NCBI GenBank assembly: GCA_020650975.1
Contig: JAIPMN010035200.1
Span: 4,115-45,575 of the forward strand
DNA from: Apostichopus californicus
Lineage: Eukaryota > Echinodermata > Holothuroidea > Aspidochirotida > Stichopodidae
Direction of reading: 5' to 3'
Length of the DNA: 41,461 bases
Under the pieces are notes generated by a model, which worked only from the letters and a program-made list of their open reading frames with translations, did no database searches and was not told where the DNA came from. The first letter of the stretch is position 1, and the number at the start of each line of letters is the position of its first letter. The position numbers and the translations under genes were made by a program. Below are positions 1 to 11,337 of the stretch, piece by piece.

Positions 1-293
1 AACAAAGAATCAACTACCAAATACTTAGATGGGCAGACACCTCAATATGCTAAACTCCTGACTGAACCTAGCTTCAAATTCAATGGATATACGGTGGTCA
101 TGCATTTTTTTAGAATTGAACCTCGTTTATGTAATTCCATGCCACATAATCTCAGACATTTCCACTCACTGAACAGTTTTAATAAACAGCTTAAAACCTT
201 TCTCATTCAAGGCGCTTTTGAAGTGTTCCACGATATCAGCGCTTTATAAATACTATTTGATGATGAGGGTTCATGATGATGATGATGATGACC
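1..293 (+). mobile_element. 3' end of a CR1/L2-like LINE with (ATG)n tail
   Basis: The open frame from 115 to the stop at 247-249 reads as the C-terminal end of a LINE reverse transcriptase ORF2. Its pattern (CNSMPHNLRHF, SLNSFNKQLKTFL) matches the LWNSLP..R....SFK..LKTFLF tail common to CR1/L2/Jockey-like LINEs. The frame is followed by a short 3' UTR and a TGATGATGATGA microsatellite at about 257-293, the usual kind of tail for this clade. The expected W of LWNSLP is missing (C here), and upstream sequence lies outside the window or is degraded, so this is a 5'-truncated old copy. The clade is inferred from the motif and tail only. Confidence 0.72.
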
Positions 294-2660
294 ACGACAA
301 CGACGACTGCATTTTCTTCAAGAGAAAGTAAATGAATACTCAAATATCAAGTTTGGCAATACTGTGTTAAAAAAATCCTTTATAAGGGAGTTAGTGTTGC
401 CTAATGTATATGAAATTGTTTTTATAGAACAGGACCTGGCAGTCCTTCAAATTTCCAAAACAGCAGAGACATGGCTATAACTCAAATGAAATAGGTTTAG
501 AAAGTCTTCATTTCCCTGTCACAGAGGATAGCCATTAACAAATGCTCCCAAATATGCTAAAACTTGTGCCATTAAACCCTTTAAAGACACACCATGGTAT
601 TTTAAGGAACTCTTCTATATGTCTTGGAATAATTAGGAGTATATTTTATCATGCGGAAAGTGTTGGGTTAATACTAATGACATGTTATTAAAGTATGTGT
701 AAGAGACACAACTTATGTAAAATATCCTGGTTTGGGTGTATGGCTACATAGAAGCAGTGGAAATGAAAATAGGGTAACCAAAATGGAGGTATGCTATAGT
801 GATCTTCCCAATCATGAACACAGAAGTGACAATTATACATGTTATACATGTTCAGTGGAATTTTAAACCCTACTGGCCTGGCCATGGTGTGATTGGGACA
901 GGCTCTGCTGTAATCTTGATATAGAGAGGAGGCTCATAGATGAGCTACAGCATGGAAGATTGTAAGCACTCTTGATAAAACTACAAGAACAGTCAGAGAG
1001 AAGAAAGTAAATAAATAAACATACTCCAAGAGATCATTGCTCTGACCATTTATTTAGATCAACAGGAGAAGGATCCATATCAAACCAAACTAAAAGACTT
1101 ACAAAGCTTTAAGATGTTATTAAAATTATGTGCAGAAATAATTTCTATTGTGAGTAAACTATAACACCTAACGAGACCCTACTAGTAAATATAAAGTCAT
1201 AAGCAGTAATACTAAGTGAGGAATCTATTCACAATATTACATCCTCAGATATTTGATGTAAATGAAGATCTTTTTTAACTAAATATTGCATCCATCATCT
1301 CAAGAGTAAATAGCATCATCAGCATAAAACAATACTTTATTCATTTCACTTCAATAACAAAACCATGTACCCTGATTCAGCTGATGTAAATAGCCAGATA
1401 TACACAGAGATATTACAAGGTTTTTAGGTTTTTTCCTATTATCAGTTATTTTTAATTTTACAACTTCTTGGTTTTATTACTATTATGTTCATATTGAACC
1501 GTGCATTTACATATATATCTTAATTTTTACTGTAATGAATGCTTGAAGAATTGTAGGGAGGCAGGTTTGAGGTTTTTTCTCCTATAAACGTTAATTTCAC
1601 TTTTACACTTCTTATGTATTTACTATTTTCATATTGAACAGTGTACTGACAAATTGATTGATGTGTTGAAGGGGTACTTGAGTGGGTTAACATTATATCT
1701 TCATGTTTACTTAGTTTGTTAAAAAATGCTATAGTAGACTTGGGGGAGGAGGCGGGGATGGGGCGAGGCAGTATTATCAGTTCATAAAAGCAAACAATAG
1801 GTTCAAAAGCTATTGTGTATGTAATCATTTGATTATAACTTTCATAGAATGTATGTTGTACATTAAAAATGTATGATTGGAGGAAGTGGAAATGCAAATA
1901 TGGTTACCAAGATTCAAGCCAAAACTTAAGTTATCATGATCCCAATTATGAACACGGAAGTTACTATTGAACAGTGTGCAAGTTGTTGTGATGAGGGCTA
2001 TTGGAGAGTTCGAATATTAAATCTTAATTTATTGTATGTTGTTAATGCATGCTACTAGAGGGGATGGGAGGGGAGATGGGTGAAGTATCAGTTTATAACA
2101 GAAATCAATAGCTAGAACAGCTGTTGAGTATATATAATCTTCTGATAATAACTTTCCGTATACTGTATCATTTTGTGCATTATGCACATTAGAAATATGT
2201 CCATCGTACGTGTTAGCATTTAAAGAAACGTTTCTAGACTACTTACTCAGATTTGAAAACAAGCAAAGTAAACCTTGATATCTCCATGGTTGCATCTTGT
2301 TTCTTTACAGAATAACTGTGTTAGTTTTGTTCTTTCAACTTTCATTTTAGGATGAAACAATATTCAATTAGTCATGATACTGATTGATAAATTACTCAGT
2401 AATTTAGCAACAATATCCAGCAGTACTGGAGTTTACTCCCTAGGTAAGGTCTCCAGCTAGTCCAAAAATACAAGCTATAGTGTTCGTCTGCTCAGGAAAA
2501 TGTAAGACTAACAAAGTCATAGCTGTTATATCAGCAGAACTGATGAAACCACAAGATAACCTGTTCCTTTCTACAACCACGAAATGGGCCAATTGCCTGT
2601 GACACATAACACAGATGTTAACTCCCCTGCTCATACACCAGAACAGCGGTGGTTTATTAT
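294..2660. other. AT-rich non-coding stretch with diverged internal repeats
   Basis: No exon is recognised here. Diverged repeated blocks are visible. The stretch around 750-860 (GTGGAAATG, then ATCATGAACACAGAAGTGAC) resembles 1880-1980. The stretch 1420-1510 resembles 1570-1650 (both contain TTCATATTGAAC). The stretch 1740-1870, with its G-rich start, resembles 2055-2190. The short open frames on the - strand have no recognisable domain and look like chance. The stretch is probably old repeat or intergenic DNA. Confidence 0.5.
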
Positions 2661-2672
2661 TGTTACTGGTTG

Positions 2673-3105
2673 ATAAATTCAATTTTAGCAAAATGTATTA
2701 CTTTCATTAAACTGCAAAGAAAAGTCAATTAGGGTGATGTTCAGCCAAGCATTATACTTTTGCATTTTTCATGTTTCCAACGCGTGTAGAATAAATTCAA
2801 TTTTAGCAAAATGTATTACTTTCATTAAACTGCACGAAAAGTCACTTCATTAGATATTCTACTTCCACGGACAGCAAGAATGCACGTAGGTGGATGTGTA
2901 TGTGGTGAACTACATACAATGTTTCCAGACGTTCACCTGTATTGATCTAAATCTTTGACTTAATGGGATCAACAAATTAACCAAGTTTATAAATTCCACT
3001 GGTAATTACTTTTGCAGTCATACTTTGGAACTACTTACCAATTAAGGGTGATGTTCAGCCAAGCATTATACTTTTGCATTTGTCGTGTTTACAACGCGTG
3101 TAGGT
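2673..3105. repeat. Short local duplications
   Basis: The segment TAAATTCAATTTTAGCAAAA and its continuation at about 2672-2722 recur almost unchanged at about 2791-2840. The segment beginning AGGGTGATGTTCAGCCAAGC at about 2730 recurs at about 3046-3105. This is an interleaved small duplication with no coding content. Confidence 0.75.
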
Positions 3106-3109
3106 TAAA

Positions 3110-4190
3110 CTCAAATGACATTCAACATCCATTAATTTTACACGGTTAATTTCCTGAATTACAAAAGGGGATCTATATAGCTTATCAAACACGAAGTACA
3201 ATAAAGGTGTATCTATTGAGTTACAGTGTTTACAAACATCTGTCATCATGACTGTCTATCAATTTATAATGATGGGACATCCCAAAGATTAAACCAAACA
3301 AAACACCGCAAAACAAGTTTCAAAGATTAAGAATCACAAATCATTTCCAAACCTAAGCGCGCTTTGACCGATAGCGCAGCATCATTCATGCATTGCGCTT
3401 CCGAATCCCTGCGAGCTATTCAAATATCATATAATATCATACAAGTTACAAATATAAGCGAGATGGAGAAGAAGCTCATGTAGAATTTGTAAGTCTGGTG
3501 ACATACGCCACTCTTACTGACAGCCGGTACTCTGTCCCTCTTAACTACGTATGTTTTAGTTTAGCGATGTAAGTAAAACAAAACTTAGATGTTTACACAT
3601 CTATGTAGATAGAGTAGCTATCTCGATATTCTCAGAGACAACGTGCTCGATTGTGGCTATGTAACAATGCAATATTGGTGTGTCATTCTTGCATAATTGA
3701 CACTGAGATTGATCTGTTTAGCCTAAATGATCTCCAGTAGAAGTAGATCATTTGCAGTGTTTCGATTAATCTTTTTTACCAAATACTCTGGTAAAGGAAA
3801 ATTTTGCAAAATCGGTTGTCGGAAGTCATTGTATGAATGAACACTTTGTTGAAGTCTCAAAGTTGTCAAGAAATAATTAAATAAATGATATCGTATTATT
3901 CAACATGTAGTGATTATATCGAATTGTTTACCACATATCTTATATAACCAAGGTATATTGACCATTGTCTACTATTAACTCAAATGTAGGACATGGTTAT
4001 TAGAAACATTGAACTCGATTGTAATATGCCACTGAACAATACAGACTCGAACAACTTGATGTCTTTCCGGAGTTTTGAACGGGCGCCCTCTACTATCCAT
4101 GTTGCCACCATGGTAACTTTTCAGTTACATTACTGATGCTCTGCATTACATTGGATCGTTATGAGAATTATCAATTTTATTGCTTCATTT
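3110..4190. other. Non-coding stretch
   Basis: No exon, RNA gene or recognised transposon is seen. Short frames here lack domain signatures. Composition is AT-rich. Confidence 0.4.
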
Positions 4191-4194
4191 ATGT

Positions 4195-4405
4195 ATGGGT
4201 GTATGTATGCATGTATGTATTTTAGATCCTCCTGCAAGCAGGAAATGCGAAGAAGCCTCATTGGCTTATCAAAGTCGCAAGCTGACCGAAGTCAGTCTTT
4301 TAGATTCATATTTAACTTCCATGATTATGAATTGTCAATTGTCATCAACTCTGTTACTGGACGACGTGAATTAATCATGGAGTGACTCGAATTCGGGACC
4401 GGAAT
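4195..4405. repeat. Dispersed repeat, copy 1 (SINE-like?)
   Basis: A block with GTATGTATGCATGTATGTAT, then a TCAAAGTCGCAAGCTGACCG region, then CCATGATTATGAATTGTCAA, then GGACGACGTGAATTAATC, ending in GAGTGACTCGAATTCGGGACC. The same ordered pieces occur at 16515-16685. Read on the - strand, the end contains a TTCGAGTC core like an RNA polymerase III B box, so a tRNA-derived SINE is possible, but no convincing A box was found. Confidence 0.6.
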
Positions 4406-5039
4406 TTGTTACATACTTCCATGGATTTTCGATTCCTTTCTCGAAATTACAACACGACATGAAAAATGAATATTTCGATAAAACAATGGCAACTTTTACA
4501 TATTTGTGAAAATTCTGAAATAAATAGCCGCGATTACAAAGGTAAATTAGAGTATTAAATGTTTGAAATTTCCAGATTAAACATCTACAAAGATCCGATT
4601 ATAACAGATGTTAAATAAGCAACAAAAACGTGCTCGCAATTCTGTAAATAGTAATGAATGGTAATGTCAATTTACAAATTTAACAACGAAAGAATACTTC
4701 CCTACTTAGTTCCCGCTGGTCCCATGTGTATGGTGTGTCAGGAACTCATGAGATGTCGGGCAACTTTGAAAATGTGAAAGTAAATCACGACCGATAATTA
4801 TGCAACGTATGACCTAATTCAAGTATCAGTGGCTTGGATAAAAGCTTAAGCTAGTTTATATTTGCAACAATACGATATTAGGTTGAAAATGAAAAATAAG
4901 TCCAGTTTATCAGCCTCCTTTTGAAACAAATACTGTGAGCCTAGAATTTGTTGGGATAAAGAAGCTTACCGAATTGCATTGCTTCACTGAGGTTCACTCA
5001 GTGGATAGTGGGGGGGGGGCGTATTGAGTAACCTGGACT
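4406..5039. other. Non-coding stretch upstream of exon A
   Basis: No exon or known element is recognised. A G9-10 homopolymer lies near 5010-5019. The sequence resembling the region upstream of exon B begins just after this stretch. Confidence 0.4.
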
Positions 5040-5404
5040 TCCTTAAAACTATTATGGGTCTTTAGTTCGTGCGGCTGATTCGTACATGAGCAAAAGCAAA
5101 TGTATATGAGCTTTTCCTACATCCCACTGAAACGCATTTATTCCATAATTTCTAGGTTCGTGCGAAAGAATAAAATAGAAGCTTAGATTGTGATAAATGG
5201 ATTAAAAAGTACCTAATCAAGTAATTATAGGCAGTAAGTGAGCATAGTAAGTTATGCATTTCTCATTCTCGCCTTGCTGTTTGCTGTTTGCATCTAGAGT
5301 CACGTGACACAACTTTGACACCACACACAATAAATACGACAGTAGAATAAACAATTATTGTAGAGGTTGTGAAGCGCAACTTACAAGGTCATGTCGATCT
5401 CACT
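5040..5404 (+). promoter_or_regulatory. Upstream region of gene A, conserved with gene B
   Basis: Several short blocks are shared, in the same order, with 15420-15850 upstream of paralogous exon B. They include GCTGATTCGTACATGAGCA against GACTGATTCGTACTTGAGCA. They also include AGTCACGTGACACAACTTT at 5298-5316, matched at 15740-15758. The TCACGTGA octamer (5300-5307) is a perfect E-box palindrome of the kind bound by USF/MITF-family bHLH-Zip factors. Shared position before both signal-peptide exons suggests a duplicated promoter or 5' UTR. Transcription start sites cannot be placed. Confidence 0.55.
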
Positions 5405-5742
5405 TCCTTATTCATTAGAACACGAACTTCTTCAAACTGTGGCTAGCGACTGAGTAAAAATAAGACCTTCATGCGAAAAAATTACTATTTTCTCAGACAT
5501 TTTGTTGCATACGCGACGTATTCTGTCTGGACAGTGCAAAACTGCACAAAAATATTTAGCTATACATCAGTATTCCTTATTCATTAGAACACGAACTTCT
5601 TCAAACTGTGGCTAGCGACTGAGTAAAAATAAGACCTTCATGCGAAAAAATTACTATTTTCTCAGACATGTTGTTGCATACGCGACGTATTCTGTCTGGA
5701 CAGTGCAAAACTGCACAAGAATATTTAGCTATACATCAGTAT
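5405..5742 (+). repeat. 169-bp tandem duplication upstream of exon A
   Basis: A unit starting TCCTTATTCATTAGAACACG at 5405 is repeated from 5574, a period of 169 bp. The copies differ at only a few positions (for example T/G near 5503 and A/G near 5550). The single-copy equivalent lies before exon B (about 15849-16050, more diverged). The duplication is therefore specific to gene A and recent compared with the A/B split. Confidence 0.93.
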
Positions 5743-5776
5743 CGATGCTTGCTGTTCGAGCTGTACGTGTAACAAT

Positions 5777-5861
5777 ATGCTTACTAACTTCGATGTTACG
5801 CCAAGTTTCCTTTTCACGGTAATGTTGGCTTGCAATAAGCTGCAACCAAGCAAAAGCCAAG
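5777..5861 (+). CDS. First coding exon A: signal peptide of a secreted protein
   Basis: ATG at 5777 opens 28 codons plus one base, ending at the donor G|GTACG after 5861 (phase 1). The peptide begins MLTNFDVTPSFLFTV and ends in CNKLQPSKSQ. A hydrophobic core (FLFTVMLAC) fits a cleaved signal peptide. An in-frame stop at 5726-5728 and no earlier in-frame ATG support this start. It aligns with exon B (shared TNFDV, P, F, CN.LQ.S..Q, and the same splice phase), so the two are paralogous first exons. A longer overlapping frame (5640-5822) starts inside the tandem duplication and is not shared with B, so it was not chosen. The next exon is unknown. Joining to the EGF exon at 10900 would make a GAT (Asp) junction codon, which is plausible but unproven. 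Confidence 0.68.
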
Positions 5862-8570
5862 GTACGTTATTTGGGATTTACACAGGAGAAAAAGTACAAA
5901 ATTTGTTGACGTGAGCCAGTCACAAGACACATACGCGTATCAAGAACAGACCTAGGCATAGTCCTATGGCAAGGTTGGGCTATGTAGCTTACAGTAGGAC
6001 GGTTGTGTGGTACACTACCTCTGTAGCCTAGCGTTAATGTTAGAAAAAGCTAAGGCCTCTATAGGTCTTCGATAAAACATTGTTCTGTATATACTACAGT
6101 AAAGGTAACATGTATTGAAATTCTTGTTCAGTGCTTCATCAAATGCAAGGAACATGTTATCCAAGTTCATAGCATATATAGGCTAGGTCTAGCTCTAAAG
6201 GTAGTTGGGGTCTACTCTATAGTGTTGTGCTAATATCGCCAATATTGGTTTTGGTAAATATATCTGCTGATATTCCAGTCCTGATATCGACCCAGTACCG
6301 ATATTTTTAAACAGCCAGAATGAAGGTCAAATCACACATTAATTCATGCATTAATACATAAAGTATCAAAATTATCATCGGCTCTAGTAATAGTTTTTAT
6401 CGTTTGCAAAACTCACAAATGTAGTATACCCCTTGTATGCCTCTAATTTTTTTTATTATTAGTAAATTAGTAAAACAAAGTATGTGTCTACTCTACAAGT
6501 ACAACACTGATGTTAGTCTTAACCTACGTGATCATATTTCTCACCAAGTTGATATGGCATGAAACTGTGCTAGCATTTTTTATTTGAGTAACACAATTGT
6601 GTTATCCTTCCTGTTACTTCTGTTGTATGACCAACAACTACATTCAACACTTTGCTACAAGTGTTATACAAACTGTCATAAAACGGCCCAACAAATTTCT
6701 TAGCAAAAATGTTAAAAGATGACAGCGTCCGATGAATAAAACTGATTTCATGTAGAAATGACATAACAAACACCCAAAACGAAAACAGTTTCTTCAATTT
6801 TTAGTGTCCATAAAAAAATTATATCCTACCATAAGCCGGCTATACAACAATTAAGCCTATCCAAAATTAAAAAAAGCTTTGCGTTTGAAATATTTCGTTA
6901 AACAACTAGCAACAAATTGTGATTCACAAACTTGATTCTCAATACAGTCTTCAATGCATTGATGTTTTAACAAACTTTTAAAAAGATACGCAATTTTTTA
7001 AATGGTTTCCACGTGTAGCTTATAATTGACACACTTAAGGATTTGATTGACGATGTCTATCAACGAAAAATCCAAATCACTCAACTGCATGCATTTTTCA
7101 TGTGTATAGTTCCTCAGAAATGTAATGATCTCAAAATAGTTGATGTTCTGTGCCTACGCAACGTGCAATTGATAAGAATTTGACCACAAAATGTCTGCCG
7201 TCAAGTATTTCATACCCCTAAATTGACACAATCGTTAAGCTAACTGTAGGACTAAGTATACATCCATTGACTTTGGATGCTGTTTGCTATGCTCTGAACC
7301 TCTAAGCTCAGAAAGGTCAGGTCCAAGAGAGTAGTGGTATTCTATTGAGGTCATTTTGGTTATTTTTAGGGAGTAAGATTTCCAAATTTGTCCAAAAAAT
7401 GTGCAAAACTGGGGGGAGGGTGTTAAAACCTTAAAAAAAACACACTTTGATCAGGATATACCTTAAATGGATTCAAACTCATGAAATATGTAACTCTGCT
7501 TGAGTGCAACAAGTTTAGGTTGCCTGCTGTGTCGTTGCTAGTAATATTAAACGGTGCGTCAATTACAAAGGTGCGTCAACTATGAAGCGTTTACTATATA
7601 TCTTTCATTCTCAGCTGATCCTCAGAAGCACTGTGCAAGTTAGTCTGATAGGCTACTACTGTACTATAGTTACTTACTTCATTTGATCAAATGTGTTTCA
7701 ACGTCACACTTATAAGTTACTACTTCCTTTGTGTTTGACTGCAGTGCATTGTTGGTAGGTCTAAATATGCCATGTTTACAACTTTTGTTTGTACAAAAAG
7801 TAACTTGGATTCGTGCCAATATTTGCAAGAACAAAGTAGGTGTCAGTGGGTATATGCTCAGTTTCAATTATGTTGTGTTCACTTGTATAATACAGCGGCC
7901 AGACCGGTGAAATTTACTTTAATAACGTGCAACAAAGACTGCTATGTACGTAACGTTCAGTGGCCTGAAAGTCAGATTGTTGTTGTTAAATATTTGTCTT
8001 GACCGCTGATATTGCAAATATCGTCCATGAAGCCTGGCCCGGTGCTATACACAGTACTATGTAGGCCTAGGGTGACCAGATGTGGGCATTAGACTAGAAG
8101 TATATCCAGCAACTCAGAGACATGTCTACCAGCCAACATTACCTCTGCAGATGCATGAAAGTCGTGCATTTCTCATATAAAGATTGTAAGCAACTTTAGG
8201 TTGATATTTGCGGAATATTTTTGGGACATTTTAAGACTCTACTTCTATGTGTACTGCTGGCCTACTGGTCTTTGATATGATTGTAGGCCAACATGTAAGC
8301 TTACTGTATAATAGATGTATATATGTATGCATAACACTGTGCAAACGGATGTCTATCTCACCGTTTGAAAATGTCCATTTGCCCACACACAACCCCTTTT
8401 TCTGTGGTTTAATTTCCACCAACCTGAATTAATGATTCTAGGAAGATTAAACCTTTTCAACTGTTTCAAGTAATTCGCTTATCATCTCTAGCTGGTAAGA
8501 TGCTGCTGGAGATACATTCCACTAAGCAATTGATCAAGTGTTGAGTGACAGATTTGGTGTTAAGTATATT
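5862..8570 (+). other. Presumed intron of gene A
   Basis: No recognisable exon lies here. The stretch holds a candidate hAT-like insertion (6210-6495, listed separately) and a G7 tract near 7412. Several short frames on both strands (for example 6570-6797 - and 7772-8002 +) show no known domain and have no splice context I could support. Confidence 0.4.
6220..6485. mobile_element. Possible short hAT-like insertion with 10-bp direct repeats
   Basis: The segment is bounded by an identical direct repeat GTCTACTCTA at 6210-6219 and 6486-6495. It starts TAGTGTTGTGCTAATATCG, resembling the CAGTGTTGTGC-type end of some hAT elements. It then contains a run of ATATCG/CGATAT motifs (GATATTCC, GATATCGAC, CCGATATTTT). 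A matching inverted end is not obvious, so the direct repeat could be chance and the family is inference. Confidence 0.3.
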
Positions 8571-8862
8571 GTGCAGCCAAAAAGTTGATGTTGACAGCAG
8601 AAAACCACACACGTGGCAATTACCCTGTGCACTTTTAATAAGGATATCATGATTCATGAAGCACATTTTTAATATGTTTGATTATAAGGAATGTACACAT
8701 ACTGTAATCTGTGGTAAGGGAGAACATAATACAGCACATGCAATGTAAATATCTTTATAAAGATCTTGATCCATATACTTTCGCATGGTTGCTGTAGAAA
8801 TGTGCTTATAGGGACGTACACTCCCCCCCCCCCCCCTTACCAGTTTGAATGGCTACAGTACC
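8571..8862 (+). repeat. Diverged duplicate of the sequence after the EGF exon (copy 1)
   Basis: It aligns in order with 11023-11337: GTGCAGCCAA, CATGATT.ATGAAGCA, TTGATTATAAGGA, CAGC..ATGCAATGTA, GCATGGT.GCTG, a C14 tract (8823-8836) and TTTG.ATGGCT. Copy 2 begins 30 bp after the EGF exon donor. Copy 1 has no EGF exon beside it. Similarity is visible but substantially eroded, so the duplication is older than those in the right part of the window. Confidence 0.8.
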
Positions 8863-9189
8863 AATCCGCAGTAACCTTAGGGCATGAACATTATTAACAC
8901 ATTTACACGGCTAAACTGCGGGGAAATCTAAAGGATTGCAATCAGCACATTCTGCATTCATAAACTGCACAATTACTAATACACAAATGACACCACTTAA
9001 CATGGGTGCCCAATATCATGTGCTGCACCACTCAATTACAGCCATGCTTGGTAGAAATACACACTCTTACAGCAAAAACAAATATTGTGTGTTTATGGTT
9101 CCCATTCCCCAGAGGGCAATGACCGCTCTCTTCTCTACCAAGATAGAATGGTGAAACTTTGATATTGCTATGTTCCATGCTATGTTCTT

Positions 9190-9550
9190 CATAACGCTGT
9201 TATAAGCTACTGTATGATGTCTTTGCTTAATGCTGTTATAGGCTAATGTATGATGTCTTTGCTTAATGCTGTTATAAGCTACTGTATGATGTCTTTGCTT
9301 AATGCTGTTATAAGCTACTGTATGATGTCTTTGCTTAATGCTGTTATAAGCTACTGTATGATGTCTTTGCTTAATGCTGTTATGAGCTACTGTTTAATGT
9401 CTTTGCTTAATGATGTTATAAGCTAATGTATGATGTCTTTGCTTAATGCTGTTATAAGCTACTGAATTATGTCTTTGCTTAATGCTGTTGAAAGCTACTG
9501 TATGATTTCTTTGCTACATGCTGTTATAAGCTGCTGTAAGCTGTCTTTGT
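9190..9550 (+). repeat. 36-bp minisatellite, about 10 copies
   Basis: The unit TGATGTCTTTGCTTAATGCT continues with GTTATAAGCTACTGTA for 36 bp. Units start at 9215, 9251, 9287, 9323, 9359, 9395, 9431, 9467 and 9503, with decayed flanking units. The period is a multiple of three and one frame reads MSLLNAVISYCM per unit. Some units carry in-frame stops (GGCTAA, TACTGA), so protein coding is unlikely. Confidence 0.95.
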
Positions 9551-10300
9551 TTGATCCAATGATAATAAAGCTTAACAGTTATTTTTATCGGGGTAGAACG
9601 CATATCGTATCATCTGTTCGGGCATGCGGATACATGTTCGGATTTAACGCACTTATATCTGATCTATCCAATTACAGTATCTGTATCTTAATTTATGCAG
9701 TTTTTACCGTTCATTTATTATGACCAATCAGGTCTTGCACACTTGTGCGTGCCTGTTTCTGATTTGTGTGTATTTAGTCTGGAGTATAATATGAACGTAT
9801 TCCTCTATTTGCCCCCTACTAATGTAGAAGTATTTTATTAGGACTCAGGTCTGTAATCTGTAATTTAAAATCTATAAACCATCCTTTGTTTCCCAGACTC
9901 TGTGTTATAAAGAAGAATAACGTTGTTCAACAGTAACCAAACTCTTTCCCCCTATTTAATTGTGTATTTTCCAACCCAGATTCCAAAAGCTTTGTGTAAG
10001 GCGCCGACTCTACCGCAACATAGAAAATCGGCTTTCCTATCAATGACATTAAAAGGAAAATTTGTAGAATAAGTCCCAGCTTGCTTCTTCTCATAGCTTG
10101 CCTGTAGAAGTCAAAGTACAAAACTCCAAAAGTTGATATGTAACTGTCCATATTCATTATTATAAAAGAAGCTTCTTGGTCATGTGAAGTAAATAACTGC
10201 GAAAGTTGACATATCTTCTCTGCAGGACGTGGTACATTAAATCTTTTCATATGCAATACAGGAAGGAACAGCTAAACCCAGTGTCTCTTTCATTTGTATA
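9551..10300. other. Non-coding stretch
   Basis: No exon is recognised. A 109-codon open frame on the - strand (9927-10256) has no domain signature and no supporting splice sites, and is treated as chance. Confidence 0.35.
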
Positions 10301-10309
10301 CATCAGTTC

Positions 10310-10500
10310 AGTGTGTTTTGAGGTCAACAGATGTCAAAGTCTGAAAACCTTGTAACTCCAATGTAAAGCTTGGTTGAACTTGAGCTTCATGCTAAGTATG
10401 TATATCTACCTTCATATATAGTGAGCTTGGCAACTTCTGCTGAGATGAATGTGCATTGAGGTCAACAGCATTCAAAGTCTTAAAGCCTTCTAAAGATAAT
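10310..10500 (+). repeat. Copies of the 'GAGGTCAACAG' repeat family
   Basis: Two diverged units contain TTTGAGGTCAACAGATGTCA, AAGTCTGAAAACCTTGTAAC and TTGAACTTGAGCTTCATGC, then TTGAGGTCAACAGCATTCAA. The same motifs make up the larger arrays at 20940-21505 and 22100-22745. The family is therefore dispersed and at least partly tandem. Confidence 0.7.
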
Positions 10501-10899
10501 ATATATAAAATGATAGCTTGAAAAACCTCTTACAATGCTATAAAAATTCATCTTAGGAAAAGTATGAGAACTCTATGGCATTCCAAAACATATTGATAGC
10601 AACAATACCATGGTATATTTCACCTATATATTAGTATTATATATTTGGTACTCAAAAATTGCTGTTTTGTTTTTATGATCAGACAAGTCCCTGTTAGACT
10701 AGAAGCCCACATAACTTAAACATTACAGCAGAGGTATTGAGAGCATATCTGTACCCTTAGAGCTGAATTTAATTTGGGTGTTTAGGTATTCGTCTATGGT
10801 TATTTGGTAGATTTCTAACACTACTTTAAATGTTTAATATTTTACATTATTTTTATGCTCCTATTGGATGTTATCATTTGTCACCTTCTTCTCATTAAG

Positions 10900-10992
10900 A
10901 TTGTCCATTTTTACCATGTCAGTATGGAGGAACCTGTGTGAATAACGTATGCAGCTGTCCACCAGGACTTACAGGACCAACTTGTTCCAATG
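10900..10992 (+). CDS. EGF-like domain exon
   Basis: Acceptor TTCTCATTAAG|AT precedes an open 93-bp exon ending at the donor AATG|GTAACT. Both introns are phase 1. With a donated G the peptide starts DCPFLPCQYGGTCVN and continues NVCSCPPGLTGPTCSN. It has six cysteines in EGF-like spacing, the GGTC motif and the CPPGLTG..C C-terminal hallmark. EGF modules act as extracellular adhesion or calcium-linked spacers. The calcium-binding D-x-N/D-E signature is not present. The exon is symmetric and so easily shuffled or skipped. The nearest upstream candidate partner is signal-peptide exon A. Membership of the same gene is inferred from strand and phase only. Confidence 0.88.
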
Positions 10993-11022
10993 GTAACTTC
11001 CATACAATTGTGTAAGTAGAAT

Positions 11023-11337
11023 GTGCAGCCAACAAGTTGAAGACAATAGGGAAAAAACAGCACACTGGGCTGTAAACCTAGGTGCAATTTCTAAAATGCA
11101 TCATGATTTATGAAGCAAATGTTTCCATATGTAATGAAGTTCCCTTGATTATAAGGAGACGATATATACTGTACTGTTAGCCAGTAATGGAGAATACAAT
11201 TCAGCGTATGCAATGTACAGTATATATTTACAGTATGTGTTAGATCTTCCGTATACTTAGCATGGTGGCTGAAGAGGTGCACAGTGGGACAGGTGACTCC
11301 CCCCCCCCCCCCACCAATTTGTATGGCTGACTATAGA
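11023..11337 (+). repeat. Diverged duplicate (copy 2) just after the EGF exon
   Basis: This is the partner of 8571-8862. It lies in the intron immediately downstream of the EGF exon and includes a C14 tract at 11299-11312 in the same position as the C14 of copy 1. Confidence 0.8.

Noticed and set aside
5640-5822. 60-codon frame starting inside the duplicated 169-bp block
   Set aside because: It overlaps exon A in another frame, is not kept in paralogous exon B, and its start exists only because of the duplication.
7772-8002. Small cysteine-containing protein gene
   Set aside because: No signal peptide, domain or splice context, and an equally long frame overlaps on the other strand.
9190-9723. 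36-bp repeat read as a 12-residue repeat protein (MSLLNAVISYCM)
   Set aside because: Several units contain in-frame stops and there is no flanking coding sequence, so it is a minisatellite with a period that happens to be a multiple of three.
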